A stretch of 64,000 nucleotides of DNA from Sinomonas gamaensis (GCF_005876955.1 NZ_SSCL01000003.1:124001-188000), one strand, 5' to 3'; counted from the first letter of the stretch, positions 45,932 to 54,337 are shown. Translations and numbers: made by a program. The notes: generated by a model not told the origin, from the letters alone.

Positions 45932-47461
45932 TCACTTCACCCTTACGCGCGGATCGAGTGCGGAGTAGATGAGGTCCGCAACGAGATTGAAGAAGAGGGC
46001 CGTGATCGCGACGCACACGAAGACGCCCATCACGGGGTTCGGGTCAACGTGCGAGATGCCGTCGAGGAACATGAAGCCCATGCCGCGGACCGAGAAGACC
46101 GTCTCGGTGATGACGGCACCGCCGATCAGAGCCCCGATGTCCAACGCCACGATGGTGGCGATCGGGATGAGTGCGTTGCGGAACGCGTGGCGCATGACGA
46201 CGGACCGCTCGCTCACGCCTTTCGCCCGAGCCGTGCGGATGTAGTCCATGTTCATGACTTCGAGCATGGACGAGCGCGTATAGCGCGTGTAGCTCGCGAG
46301 GGAGATGAGCACGAGGGCGATCGTCGGCAGGATCAGGTGCGTGAACGCGTCGATCCCGGACAGCCAGAAGTCGCCCTGGAGATTCGGAGTGGCTGCGCCG
46401 ATGGTGGCGATCGGTCGGCCGCGGATCTTCCCGTTGTCGAAGTAGGCGGGCCACGACTGCATGAAGCGGTCGAGGAGGATCATGGCGGCCACGACGAAGG
46501 CCGTGATTCCGCCGACCCTCATGCCTTGGCCACGGTCGTAGCCCCCCCAGAAATATCCCGCGGCGACGCCCACCGCGATGGTGACGACCGCGAGGATCAC
46601 GATCATGAGCGGGGTCGCGAGATCCAGGAGGGGCTGGATCGGGAAATAGACGGCCGCCCCGATCACGACGGTCGTGAGTCCGGCGTAGAGGGCTCGCCGG
46701 TTCTGCAGGCCTGCGGCGAGGACCGTGATCCCGAACGCGAGGCCGACGCCGGCGATGAGGATGACCCCCAGACCGAGGCCCGGGTAGCGGAACCATTGGG
46801 TGAGGCTCGCCACGACAAGCACCAGCGTGACGAACGCGAACGCGATCGCGCCCACGATCGCCTTGCGCCGTAGCGCTCCCCCGGCCACGACTCCGGCGAT
46901 GACGCCCGCGATGATGCCGATGCCGAGGGCGGCGGGGATCGGGATGTCCGGATGGGCCAGGAAGTTGTTGAAGCCGATGGCGCCGTACTCCTTGAGCAGG
47001 ACGGCGATCCAGAAGATCGGCAGGGAGAAGAAGAGGAACGCCATGAACGTCACGCCATAGTCGAGGGCGCTGTACTGGCGGAGTGCGGTGACGATGCCGA
47101 GGGCGACGCCGACGAGGATCGCGAGGATGGTCGCGCCGGTGACAAGCGTGAGCGTCTGGACGAGCGCCTGGCCGAGTGCCTGCGTGACGGGCTGGCCGGC
47201 GAGCGTCTTGCCGAGGTCGCACTGGCCGACAACGCAGCCCGCGGCCCCGCCGAGCCACTTGAAGTATCTGATGGGGGCTGGGGTGTTCAGGTCGAGAAGC
47301 TGGGTGCGCGCCTGCATCAGCGCGGCGGCGTTGGGGAGATTGCTGGCGCGGAACTCTTCGAGCGGATCCCCGGACAGCGCGGTGAGGTTGTACACCAGGA
47401 AGGATGCGCCGAGGAGGATCAATGCTGCGGTGATGAGGCGCCGGACGACGTAAGTCACCAT
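45932..47461 (-). CDS. Peptide ABC transporter permease (DppB-like) with extra membrane segments
   Basis: A 509-residue permease, much longer than the usual 310-340. The N-terminus (YVVRRLITAALILLGASFLVYNL) and the C-terminal EAA loop (NMDYIRTARAKGVSERSVVMRHAFRNALIPI) are normal. In the middle, after about residue 175, about 200 residues of extra hydrophobic sequence provide roughly six more helices (for example AIVGAIAFAFVTLVLVVASL and PLMIVILAVVTIAVGVAAGYFWGG). The ATG at 47461 is chosen because the next in-frame upstream starts lie in the intergenic region. The insert's role is unknown. Confidence 0.88.
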   Translation of the reverse strand: MVTYVVRRLITAALILLGASFLVYNLTALSGDPLEEFRASNLPNAAALMQARTQLLDLNTPAPIRYFKWLGGAAGCVVGQCDLGKTLAGQPVTQALGQALVQTLTLVTGATILAILVGVALGIVTALRQYSALDYGVTFMAFLFFSLPIFWIAVLLKEYGAIGFNNFLAHPDIPIPAALGIGIIAGVIAGVVAGGALRRKAIVGAIAFAFVTLVLVVASLTQWFRYPGLGLGVILIAGVGLAFGITVLAAGLQNRRALYAGLTTVVIGAAVYFPIQPLLDLATPLMIVILAVVTIAVGVAAGYFWGGYDRGQGMRVGGITAFVVAAMILLDRFMQSWPAYFDNGKIRGRPIATIGAATPNLQGDFWLSGIDAFTHLILPTIALVLISLASYTRYTRSSMLEVMNMDYIRTARAKGVSERSVVMRHAFRNALIPIATIVALDIGALIGGAVITETVFSVRGMGFMFLDGISHVDPNPVMGVFVCVAITALFFNLVADLIYSALDPRVRVK

Positions 47462-47588
47462 GTTTCGTTGTACCTCTGATGGTCGGCCGCCGGATAGGTG
47501 TGGGCGGCCCGAAAAGGGGGCCTGGGGCGTGGCCCGCGGTCTGCGGAAGCCCGACGGCGGAGGGCAGGTTGTGCCGTTGGCGCTGAGA

Positions 47589-47621
47589 AGCGCCGGGACC
47601 ATGGAGTTCGGTCCCGGCGCT
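47589..47621 (-). terminator. Hairpin between dppA and dppB
   Basis: AGCGCCGGGACC pairs with GGTCCCGGCGCT across a 9-base loop, 27 bases after the dppA stop. It is a probable partial terminator or 3' stabiliser that favours production of the binding protein over the permeases. Confidence 0.7.
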
Positions 47622-47647
47622 CCGTCAGCATCAGAACTCTGTGGGGG

Positions 47648-49432
47648 CTACTTCGCTGCCCACTCCCAGAAGTTCCACCACACGCCGCTGTTGTTCGGCA
47701 TGTACTTCACGCCGGTCACGCGGTCGCTGTAGGCGTCCACGCCGACCGACTGGAACAGCGGGAGGCCGTAGGACGACGCCCAGATCTTCTGGTCGATCTG
47801 CTTCTCGAGATCAACCTGCTTGCTCTGGTCCGTGGTCTGGATGAGCTGGTCCATGAGCTGGTCCGCCGAGGGGTCGGAGAACTTGTTGAAGTTCGAGCCG
47901 TTGCCGGTCTTGAAGATCTGCGGAACGCCCTGGACGCCGACACCCGGGTTGATCCAGCCGAAGATGGTTGCGTCGTAGCCACCCTTGCCGAGCGCCTTGC
48001 CCCAGTCGGACTTGCCGAGACCGCCGTCGACGATCTTGAAGCCAGCCTTGGTCGCGTTCGCTGCGATCAGCGTGTAGGCGTCAACACGGTTCGGGTTGTC
48101 CTTGTTGTACATGATCCGGATCTCCGGAGTCTTGCCGTTCAGGAGCTGCTTCGCCTTGTCGATGTTGACCTGCTGGTAGTCAGCCGAACCGTTGTTCTTG
48201 ACCGAGTCTGCGTACGGCGCCTGGTCCGGCACGAAGATCTGCGAATCGAGCGGCTTCGCGTTCGGGTCCATCTGCTTGATGATCTTGTCCACGATGTCCT
48301 GACGCGGAACCGTGAGCATGAACGCCGTGCGGACGTCCTTGTCGGCGAACACACCGTAGAAGTTCAAGTCGATGTGGTCGTACGCGAGCTGGTGGCCCTG
48401 GTCCACCGTCACGCCCTGGATCGCCTTGAGCTGCTGAATGGTGTCAGACGACGCCTGCGGGGCGATGATGTCAGCCTCGCCGTTCTTGAGCGCCTGGATC
48501 TGTGCCGGGCTGGAGCCGATGTACCGGACCACGATCTGATCGAGGTTCGGGGTGGGGCCCCAGGTGAAGTCCTTGTTCCGGACGAGGGTCATCGACTGGT
48601 CGGCGACCATGTCCTTGACCACGTACGGGCCGTTCGAGAGGAACAGGCTCGTGTCGGTCGGAAGGGTCTTCGTGTCGAAGCCCGTGTTGTAGAAGTCGGC
48701 CGCCTTCTTCAGCGTCTCGTTGGCCGGCTGGGGGCTCGAAGGATCGCCCTTCTTCATCCCCTTCATGAGGTCGTAGAGGGCCTTGGCGTCAGCGAGGCCG
48801 GCCTTCTTGGCCACAACGTGTGCCGGGATGTCGATCGTGCCGTTGTTGCTGCCGATCGCGGTCTCCCAGTCGGCGTACGGCTTGGTGTACGTCAGCGTGA
48901 ACGTCTTGCCGTCAGAGGAGACGTCGGGGAACTTCGTATTGTTCAGACCCGTGGGGTCCCCGGCGGTCGAGAAATAAGCCGTACCGGTCTTCGCCTTGGA
49001 GTCCTGGTCGTCGAAGTACGACGAGCTGGCCGCCCAGCTGAGGGCGATGTCATACGCCGTCACCGGGGTGCCGTCGGACCACTTCACGCCGTCATTGAGG
49101 GTGTACTTGACGGTCAGCGGGTTGTCCGAGGTCTTCTCGTAGTGGCCGAACTTCTCGTTGTGGACGACTTTCAGCTGGTTGTCGACGTAGTAGAAGCCCC
49201 AGTGGGTCGCCAGGCTGATCTTCGAGTTGATGTCCGTGTTGCCGTCTGCCGTATTCGAGTTGAACGTGTTGAACGCGTTCACCTCGACCACGGTGGCGCT
49301 GCCGCCCTGCTTGGTGGCCGCGGCGCTCGACGATGACGACGAGGACCCACCGCCTTGGGTTGCGCAGGCGCTCAGGGCAAGAACAGCCGCAGCTGCAACC
49401 CCTACCACCTTCGAAATACGCCCGAAACGCAT
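47648..49432 (-). CDS. Peptide ABC transporter substrate-binding lipoprotein (DppA-like)
   Basis: A 594-residue extracellular binding protein of the SBP_bac_5 family. The signal peptide ends with lipobox LSAC (about residue 23), followed by a Ser-rich linker. The ligand domain contains VKWSDGTPVTAYDIALSW and LNFYGVFADKDVRTAFMLTVPRQDIVDKI, both typical. The ATG at 49432 lies 3 bases after GAGGAGGCGG. It is the first gene of the dppABC operon, with a promoter region at 49433-49717. Confidence 0.92.
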   Translation of the reverse strand: MRFGRISKVVGVAAAAVLALSACATQGGGSSSSSSSAAATKQGGSATVVEVNAFNTFNSNTADGNTDINSKISLATHWGFYYVDNQLKVVHNEKFGHYEKTSDNPLTVKYTLNDGVKWSDGTPVTAYDIALSWAASSSYFDDQDSKAKTGTAYFSTAGDPTGLNNTKFPDVSSDGKTFTLTYTKPYADWETAIGSNNGTIDIPAHVVAKKAGLADAKALYDLMKGMKKGDPSSPQPANETLKKAADFYNTGFDTKTLPTDTSLFLSNGPYVVKDMVADQSMTLVRNKDFTWGPTPNLDQIVVRYIGSSPAQIQALKNGEADIIAPQASSDTIQQLKAIQGVTVDQGHQLAYDHIDLNFYGVFADKDVRTAFMLTVPRQDIVDKIIKQMDPNAKPLDSQIFVPDQAPYADSVKNNGSADYQQVNIDKAKQLLNGKTPEIRIMYNKDNPNRVDAYTLIAANATKAGFKIVDGGLGKSDWGKALGKGGYDATIFGWINPGVGVQGVPQIFKTGNGSNFNKFSDPSADQLMDQLIQTTDQSKQVDLEKQIDQKIWASSYGLPLFQSVGVDAYSDRVTGVKYMPNNSGVWWNFWEWAAK

Positions 49433-49569
49433 TCCGCCTCCTCTTTCCGTGAATGTCAGTGCCGGACCCATCCGGCGGCGGCCCTGCCCCCAAGACACAG
49501 GGGACGTGGCGCGCCTCACATGGCACACAGCCTATGCACAGCCACGCCGCGCTGGCTACGAAAGCGACG

Positions 49570-49653
49570 TTTCAGATTCAGGTTGTTACCGAGCTGCAAC
49601 ATATCTTTCAGATTCATCTCAGAAAGAGCCGTGCGATTGGGAAATGCCAATCG
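49570..49653. promoter_or_regulatory. Repeats upstream of dppA
   Basis: TTTCAGATTCA occurs at 49570-49580 and again at 49606-49616, 36 bases apart. A perfect inverted repeat CGATTGG-6-CCAATCG lies at 49634-49653. The region between dppA and the NTF2-like gene holds no gene and is richer in A and T than average. These repeats are plausible binding sites for a peptide- or nitrogen-responsive regulator; no promoter could be placed with confidence. Confidence 0.5.
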
Positions 49654-49717
49654 GTTGTGCCGCGCCATTGCTGGGAGTACTCCCCGGTAGGCCGACCGAG
49701 GCCAATCGCCCGAAGGG

Positions 49718-50107
49718 CTAGCCAGAGGGTGGGCCCGGGGAGAGGCGGGGGCCGGCATGTCCACCCGCGCACAGCCACACCCCGTCCGTCCGGACCCAAA
49801 TCTGGGTCATGGGCATGCAGAAGGACTCGACCTCCCCGCCCCGGACGATCTTGTCCGTCACCACGGCCCGCAGGATGGCAACATCGCCGAACAGCTCGAC
49901 CTCGGGGTCGCCGAGGTCCTGGCGATGCCATTGCACGCGCCCAGAAGTGTTCCGGACGATGTAGGCGTCGCGGGCGAACTGCTCCCCGGTGTGGGAGATC
50001 CAGCGGAAAGCGGGGTGCAGGAGCCGGGCGAGTGCAGCGCCGTCAGCAGCAGCCAATGCCTCGGCCCGCGCCCTTGCGGCGGCGAGCACCTCCCCGCGCT
50101 CGTCCAT
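49718..50107 (-). CDS. NTF2-like/SnoaL-type protein (DUF4440)
   Basis: A 129-residue protein of the nuclear transport factor 2 fold: an N-terminal helical part (AAARARAEALAAADGAALARLLHPAFRWISHTGEQFAR) and a beta-sheet part (VQWHRQDLGDPEVELFGDVAILRAVVTDKIV, TQIWVRTDGVWLCAGGHAG). Such proteins form a small cavity used by isomerases and binding proteins. The ATG at 50107 lies 18 bases after a stop that closes a ychF-like ending, which suggests this gene originally followed ychF. Confidence 0.75.
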   Translation of the reverse strand: MDERGEVLAAARARAEALAAADGAALARLLHPAFRWISHTGEQFARDAYIVRNTSGRVQWHRQDLGDPEVELFGDVAILRAVVTDKIVRGGEVESFCMPMTQIWVRTDGVWLCAGGHAGPRLSPGPPSG

Positions 50108-50124
50108 CTCGCGCTGCACCCCAC

Positions 50125-50150
50125 TCAGACGTTGAAGCGAAACTCGACCA
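50125..50150 (-). repeat. Detached 3' end of ychF, copy 1 (island junction)
   Basis: On the minus strand the bases encode LVEFRFNV followed by TGA, the usual C-terminal end of YchF. There is no ychF upstream of it. It shares TTGAAGCG-x-AACTCGACCA with the copy at 53022-53042. It is taken as the outer boundary of an integrated element. Confidence 0.7.
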
Positions 50151-50387
50151 GACTCCGGCACGGAAAACCCATTCGGACCACTTCTACCTCCCGCTGGTGA
50201 GGTGCTCCACTCTGCCAGTGGGGCAGCAGCACGATGCTACGCGACGCGCTCGGGGACCTGATGGCGTGCGACGGCGAGACGGTCGCTGCCCACACGAGGC
50301 GTGGCGCCGCCGTCGTGCGCCTTGGAACGGCTGCTGAGAAGCGGCAGCCGTTCCCGCCGGGCGCCGCGGCTGATCCCGGCAGGAAGG

Positions 50388-51164
50388 CTAGGGCTGCACC
50401 ATTCGCTGGTCGGTGTTCGTGTAGCTGATCGAGTCTGCCGTGGCCCCGACGAGGCCCATGGTGACCCTGAGGAGCCCGGGCGCGACGTCGTCGAGCGGTG
50501 GAGGCGTGTCGGTGCCGAGCGACAGGGTGCGCCCGTCGGAGGTCGTGCCGGTGACCGACCCCAGGTAGACGCTCACGTGCCCACTGAGCACCATCTTGTC
50601 CGCCGACGTGACGAGGCCGGGGCCGTCGGCGTGCCGCACGGTGAGGGTGAAGCCGGTGATGGTGATCGAGTCCGCGGTGATCTTCAGGGCGCGCTGGCCG
50701 CTGCCGTCGGCGGTCGGCACGGTCACGATGCTGACCGAGCTGAGGCCCGCGAAGGACAGGCTCTGGGAACCCATCGAGGCCGGCGTCTTGGTGAAGACCG
50801 TCGTCCCGCTGTCCCGGGGCGCCGCCACCGGAGCGCTGGACGCCGGCTCGGGGGTCGTGGTGGGGTCCGGGGTTGCCGTCGACCCGACGCCCGGGACCGC
50901 CGGGGCGCTGGGGCTGGACCCCAGGTCCGGCAGCAGCGTGCCGGGGACGGTCGGGAGCGGCCCGGGGGCGGCCGGCCCCGGGATGGGAGTCCCCGGCCCC
51001 GGCTCCGAGGGGCTCTGCGTCGAGGCGGCGCAGGAGACCAGGATCGGCATGCACAGCTCCGTCGGGGCGCTCTCAGGGGCCCGAGCGGCTCCGAGGGTGA
51101 AGGGCAACGCGAGGACCGCGCCGGTCAGGACGGCGGCCGGGCCGCGGAGGCGGCGTACGTTCAC
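50388..51164 (-). CDS. Secreted proline-rich protein linked to DUF6114/DUF6230
   Basis: A 258-residue protein with a signal peptide (AAVLTGAVLALPFTLGAARA), a Pro/Thr-rich linker (about residues 45-105) and a C-terminal domain of about 130 residues (VFTKTPASMGSQSLSFAGL, ALKITADSITITGFTLTVRHADGPGLVTSADKMVLSGHVSVYLGSV). The beta-rich pattern of the last part resembles that of DUF6230 itself. The GTG at 51164 overlaps the DUF6114 stop by 4 bases, so it is the third gene of the operon. Function unknown; extracellular location likely. Confidence 0.65.
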   Translation of the reverse strand: MNVRRLRGPAAVLTGAVLALPFTLGAARAPESAPTELCMPILVSCAASTQSPSEPGPGTPIPGPAAPGPLPTVPGTLLPDLGSSPSAPAVPGVGSTATPDPTTTPEPASSAPVAAPRDSGTTVFTKTPASMGSQSLSFAGLSSVSIVTVPTADGSGQRALKITADSITITGFTLTVRHADGPGLVTSADKMVLSGHVSVYLGSVTGTTSDGRTLSLGTDTPPPLDDVAPGLLRVTMGLVGATADSISYTNTDQRMVQP

Positions 51165-51568
51165 TCCGCCCTCATTTCTCGCTTGGTGCCCGGCGGGCCC
51201 ATCCACGCGACGACCAGGACTCCGCCGACACCGGAGAGGAGCATGCCGATGATGAAGCCGCCCATGTTCACACCGACGAGGGAGTAGATGGCCACCACGA
51301 GCGTGAGGATTCCGTAGAACACGTGGTGGGTCGGCATGGTGACTGAGAGGACTCCCAGCAGCACCAAAGCGATCGGGATGACGGTGGCTTGGAGCCCTTC
51401 GATCCCGAGCTGGACGTGCAGGTGGCCGAGATCGAGCTGCCCGGAGAAGAACATCTCTATCCCCCCGAGGGCGGCCAGCAGGCCGCCGATGGACGGTCGA
51501 CTGCGGCGCCAGTCGCGGAACCCGGCGGCCCGTGCGGGTGCCGTGGCGCTCCGAGACTGTAGGGGCAT
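51161..51568 (-). CDS. DUF6114 membrane protein
   Basis: A 135-residue protein with four hydrophobic helices (RPSIGGLLAALGGIEMFFSGQ, ATVIPIALVLLGVLSVTMPTHHVFYGILTLVVAIYSLVGVNMGGFIIGMLLSGVGGVLVVAWMG), which fits DUF6114, found next to DUF6230 in Streptomyces and relatives. The ATG at 51568 follows AGAGAGGG; an ATG at 51610 overlaps the DUF6230 stop and would add 14 residues. It probably partners the two secreted proteins around it. No enzymatic motif is visible. Confidence 0.75.
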   Translation of the reverse strand: MPLQSRSATAPARAAGFRDWRRSRPSIGGLLAALGGIEMFFSGQLDLGHLHVQLGIEGLQATVIPIALVLLGVLSVTMPTHHVFYGILTLVVAIYSLVGVNMGGFIIGMLLSGVGGVLVVAWMGPPGTKREMRAE

Positions 51569-51600
51569 GCCGCCCTCTCTGCTCGTCGACGCGCGGCCGC

Positions 51601-52215
51601 TCAGAAGCATCCCATGGACCCATCAGTCAGCTGCATGCTCATCCCGGTCAGGGTGAACACCGAGGCCTGCGTGCTCCAAGCCGTCTGCTGCAGGTTCGTG
51701 ATCGAGATGCTGCCGGAGTCCTGCGCGAAGTCGCCGGCAGAGCCCTTCGCCGCGGTGTTGACCGTCGAGGCGTCCACGCCGATGCGGATGTTGCCGAAGG
51801 CCGCATCGCCCTTCAGCCCGGTCATCCCGATCTGCAGGTCGGAGGCCGATGCGGGGCTGCCGCCGCCGCCGGCCTTGATGAGCACGCCCACCTTGCCCAG
51901 CGGAGTGTCTGTGACCACGGACTGGCACAGGTCGGAGAGGGTGGCGCTCTTGATGTTGGCAATCGCCACCGGATGCTCCTTGCCTTCGGTGTCCTTGGCG
52001 ACGCCCGCGTACTGGGAGAACCCGGTTCCGTCGAGCTTGGAGGCGCCGATCTGGAACTGGCTGCCGGACACGGCGAAGGAGACGGGCACCGCTCCCTCGG
52101 CGACGCCGCCCATCAGGAGTGAGGCGGCGAGGGCCGAGGGCACGGCGACGAGCATGATGCGGCCTGCGTGGGACGCGCGCATCCTGCGGACACGCTGCGA
52201 GATGGGGAACTTCAT
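51601..52215 (-). CDS. DUF6230 secreted protein
   Basis: A 204-residue exported protein. After a signal sequence (GRIMLVAVPSALAASLLMGGVAEGA) the mature part begins VPVSFAVSGSQFQIGASKLDGTGFSQYAGV, followed by PVAIANIKSATLSDLCQSVV and ending NLQQTAWSTQASVFTLTGMSMQL. This pattern defines DUF6230, sometimes mislabelled cholesterol esterase; no catalytic triad is visible. It is the first gene of the operon and is divergent from the TetR gene. The promoter has -35 TTGACT and -10 TATCTT 18 bases apart, overlapping a palindrome. Confidence 0.8.
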   Translation of the reverse strand: MKFPISQRVRRMRASHAGRIMLVAVPSALAASLLMGGVAEGAVPVSFAVSGSQFQIGASKLDGTGFSQYAGVAKDTEGKEHPVAIANIKSATLSDLCQSVVTDTPLGKVGVLIKAGGGGSPASASDLQIGMTGLKGDAAFGNIRIGVDASTVNTAAKGSAGDFAQDSGSISITNLQQTAWSTQASVFTLTGMSMQLTDGSMGCF

Positions 52216-52261
52216 CGATCCTCCTGGAACAGGGCCCGCCCCGAGCGGCGGAACTCGGTCG

Positions 52262-52291
52262 AAGATACCGAGCCTGTTGACTGCTAGTCAA
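52262..52291 (-). promoter_or_regulatory. Promoter and TetR-type operator of the DUF6230 operon
   Basis: On the minus strand, -35 TTGACT (52286-52291) and -10 TATCTT (52262-52267) are 18 bases apart. The palindrome TTGACTGCTAGTCAA at 52277-52291 covers the -35 box. A repressor bound here would block RNA polymerase, and the divergent TetR gene starts 45 bases away. Confidence 0.7.
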
Positions 52292-52335
52292 TAGGCATCC
52301 GGTACGGAGTCCCGCCGATCAGTAGACTTTCTGCT

Positions 52336-52935
52336 GTGTCCGAGCCGCAGCGCGCCCGCCTCAGCCCTCAGGACCGGAGGGCGCAGCTCATCGCGGTCGG
52401 GGTGAACTTCCTGACCGATCACGCGCTGGACGAGCTGACCATGGACGAACTCGCCCGCCGGGCAGGCGTCTCGCGCCCACTGGTGTTCCACTACTTCGAG
52501 ACCCGGCAGGGCATGCACCGCGCAGTGGTCACGACGGCGCGGGACAGCCTGCTCGTCGCCAGCGTTCCCCGCCAAGACCTCGCGCCGCGCGAGCGGATCC
52601 GGGACACGCTGCTGAGAATCGTCGAGTTCGTGCAGGAGCACCGCGGAACTTTCTACTCGCTGGTCAGGGGCACTGCCAGCGGCGACCCCGCGGTGCGGAG
52701 GATCGTGGACGAGTCACGGGACCTGAACGCCGAGCGCCTGCACGAATCCTTCATCGAGCTCGGCCTGGCGGACACCACGCTGCTGCGCGTCGCCCTGCGG
52801 TCCTGGGTCGCGTTCGCCGAGGAGACCCTGATCAGCTTGGCAATCGAGCGGGAGACGAGCGCCGACGACATCGTGCAGTTCCTGGAGGCGTCCCTGCACG
52901 GGATGGTCAACTCCATCTGCGACCAGCGGCTCTGA
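52336..52935 (+). CDS. TetR/AcrR family regulator divergent to the DUF6230 operon
   Basis: A 199-residue protein with an N-terminal helix-turn-helix (VNFLTDHALDELTMDELARRAGVSRPLVFHYFETRQGMHRAVV) and a helical ligand-binding domain (RIVEFVQEHRGTFYSLVRG). Divergence from DUF6230 across a region with a 15-bp palindrome suggests that it represses that operon and itself. It starts with GTG at 52336. The ligand is unknown; fatty acids or lipids are possible because similar short TetR proteins sense them. Confidence 0.8.
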   Translation: MSEPQRARLSPQDRRAQLIAVGVNFLTDHALDELTMDELARRAGVSRPLVFHYFETRQGMHRAVVTTARDSLLVASVPRQDLAPRERIRDTLLRIVEFVQEHRGTFYSLVRGTASGDPAVRRIVDESRDLNAERLHESFIELGLADTTLLRVALRSWVAFAEETLISLAIERETSADDIVQFLEASLHGMVNSICDQRL

Positions 52936-53017
52936 GGGCCGAGCGCGCGGCGACTCTTCGAGCCCCCTTCTTGGACTTATCGAGTCCTAGGTCGAGAGGC
53001 TTGGTCAGACGCCATTT

Positions 53018-53046
53018 CTAGACATTGAAGCGGAACTCGACCACGT
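53018..53046 (-). repeat. Detached 3' end of ychF, copy 2 (attachment site, left)
   Basis: The minus strand encodes VVEFRFNV followed by TAG, the standard end of YchF, without the rest of the gene. CGGAACTCGACCACGT at 53031-53046 is repeated exactly at 62178-62193 inside the present ychF gene. This pair of 16-bp direct repeats marks the ends of island 2. Confidence 0.85.
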
Positions 53047-53204
53047 TTCGTAACCAAATAACCTCTGCGGTCTCCATAGTCACTTGCAGTTCCGGGGCGC
53101 TCTGGCGCTTATGCTAACCTCCTACCACCGGGTCGGAGAGAACTCTTCCCAAGGGTATCCGGAAATGCGGCGCCAATGGGGTTGCTTGGAGGGGGGTCAC
53201 CGCC

Positions 53205-53946
53205 ATGGCATGTTCGAATTGTGGATCCGACTCCTTAATCAAGGCACATCTAATCCCACGCGTTTTCGCGGTCGAAGTGAAGGTGGGGAAATCTTTCGCG
53301 GCGAACGTCTCGGAGAGCGGTACTTACCGGCAGACCCAGTCTGGAATTTCGGACAATACAATTCTGTGCGCTGAGTGTGACGGAGTGCTCGGGAACTACG
53401 AGAACTACGCTCATGGAGTAACGAGACGCGTCCGTGCGACAGAAGATGCGAAACCGTGGCAGCAGCGGACACTTGCCGATGTGGACGTCACGATGATTCT
53501 AAAGTTCTGCGCAGGGATTCTATACAAGTTCAGTTGACCAGCACGGAAAACGGGAGAGTGGAACTTGGTAGGTACCAAGAATCGCTCAGACACTTTCTCT
53601 TCCATGCCGGCGCTCCCTGCCCAGCAGAACTCGACGTGCTTGTACTCCGTCCGCTCCGATACGCGGATGACGCTGACGTGTTTGCGTACCGTGCGCCTCG
53701 CGACGACAGGCCCATGGCCTCAACTTCTATCGCATGATGCTGGGCGGGGTCATATTCTTCGTCAACCTCGACGCGCGCGGAACGGAACTGCACGCTGCAA
53801 GAGGTGACTTCATCAAAACGCATACGAATGCCATGAAATTTACGATGGTCGATGCCCTCAAGTTCGAAGAGTTCACAGTGCCAGCGGGCCTCGTCCACAC
53901 AGGAAGGCTTTCGGGCTTCCTGGATCGTGTCGTGCCGCGCGGGTAG
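53205..53946 (+). pseudogene. HNH-like zinc-finger protein, disrupted by two frameshifts
   Basis: An ATG at 53205 follows GGAGGGGGG and opens a protein beginning MACSNCGSDSLIKAHLIPRVF, with a second cysteine pair in ILCAECDGVLGNYE, like HNH or His-Me-finger proteins. The reading frame stops at 53535. The protein continues in the next frame at about 53530-53710 (GRVELGRYQESLRHFLFHAGAPCPAELDV), then in the third frame to 53946 (HGLNFYRMMLGGVIFFVNLD). Both shifts are of the same direction (loss of one base each). The full product would be about 245 residues. Sequencing errors are an alternative explanation. Confidence 0.6.
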
Positions 53947-54337
53947 CTCGCGCCGACTGTCAAGTGAGGACAGCACACAACGACCGCCTGATACTTTGCT
54001 GCCTGTGGGCTCGCCAAACGAAACAGGAGCCCATCTACCGCTCAGGCGTCGCTAACTGCGCTCCGCTTTGCATTTCAAATTTGGGTTTCGTCAAGGTCGA
54101 CTCGGCGCTCGATCGCTATATCTACACCCGCGGGTTCGCGAAAGAATGCGCGGGCCTTGGCCTTGGTCTTTCTGGTGCGCGCGCCGTCGACCACCTCAAG
54201 GTAGACCTCAATCACGTCGATCTGAACGGCAGCCCCTAGTTGCGTCGGTGAAGAAGCCTTCCCATGGAGATCGCGGACTTCCATCTTGACCAGCTATCCG
54301 TCAATTGCATGACTCACTCCGGGATCGGTTCGTGGCG
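53947..54337. other. 391-base region without a convincing gene
   Basis: The region holds only short open frames. One on the minus strand at 54075-54284 (69 residues, containing AAVQIDVIEVYLEVVDGARTRKTKAKARAF) looks protein-like and might be the end of a lost gene, but it has no ribosome-binding site or recognised family. Composition is AT-richer than the chromosome. No repeat or RNA was recognised. Confidence 0.3.

Larger units (their letters stand above)
50151..53030. mobile_element. Putative genomic island 1 at ychF (DUF6230/DUF6114 module)
   Basis: The segment lies between two detached copies of the ychF 3' end and contains a TetR regulator, a DUF6230 secreted protein, a DUF6114 membrane protein and a third secreted protein. 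Excision between the outer copies would leave a normal YchF ending. Base composition is similar to the chromosome, so the insertion may be old or from a related host. No integrase is present. The boundaries rest on a 10-20 base similarity and are less certain than those of island 2. Confidence 0.5.

Noticed and set aside
44725-45972. Plus-strand open frame of 415 codons over dppC
   Set aside because: Antisense shadow with no membrane pattern or family resemblance.
47498-49336. Plus-strand open frame of 612 codons over dppA
   Set aside because: Antisense shadow of the binding-protein gene; composition reflects reverse codons (rich in Val, Arg, Glu).
53205-53946. Programmed -1 frameshifting as the explanation for the HNH-like gene
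   Set aside because: No slippery heptamer or downstream pseudoknot is apparent at either shift, and two successive programmed shifts would be unusual.
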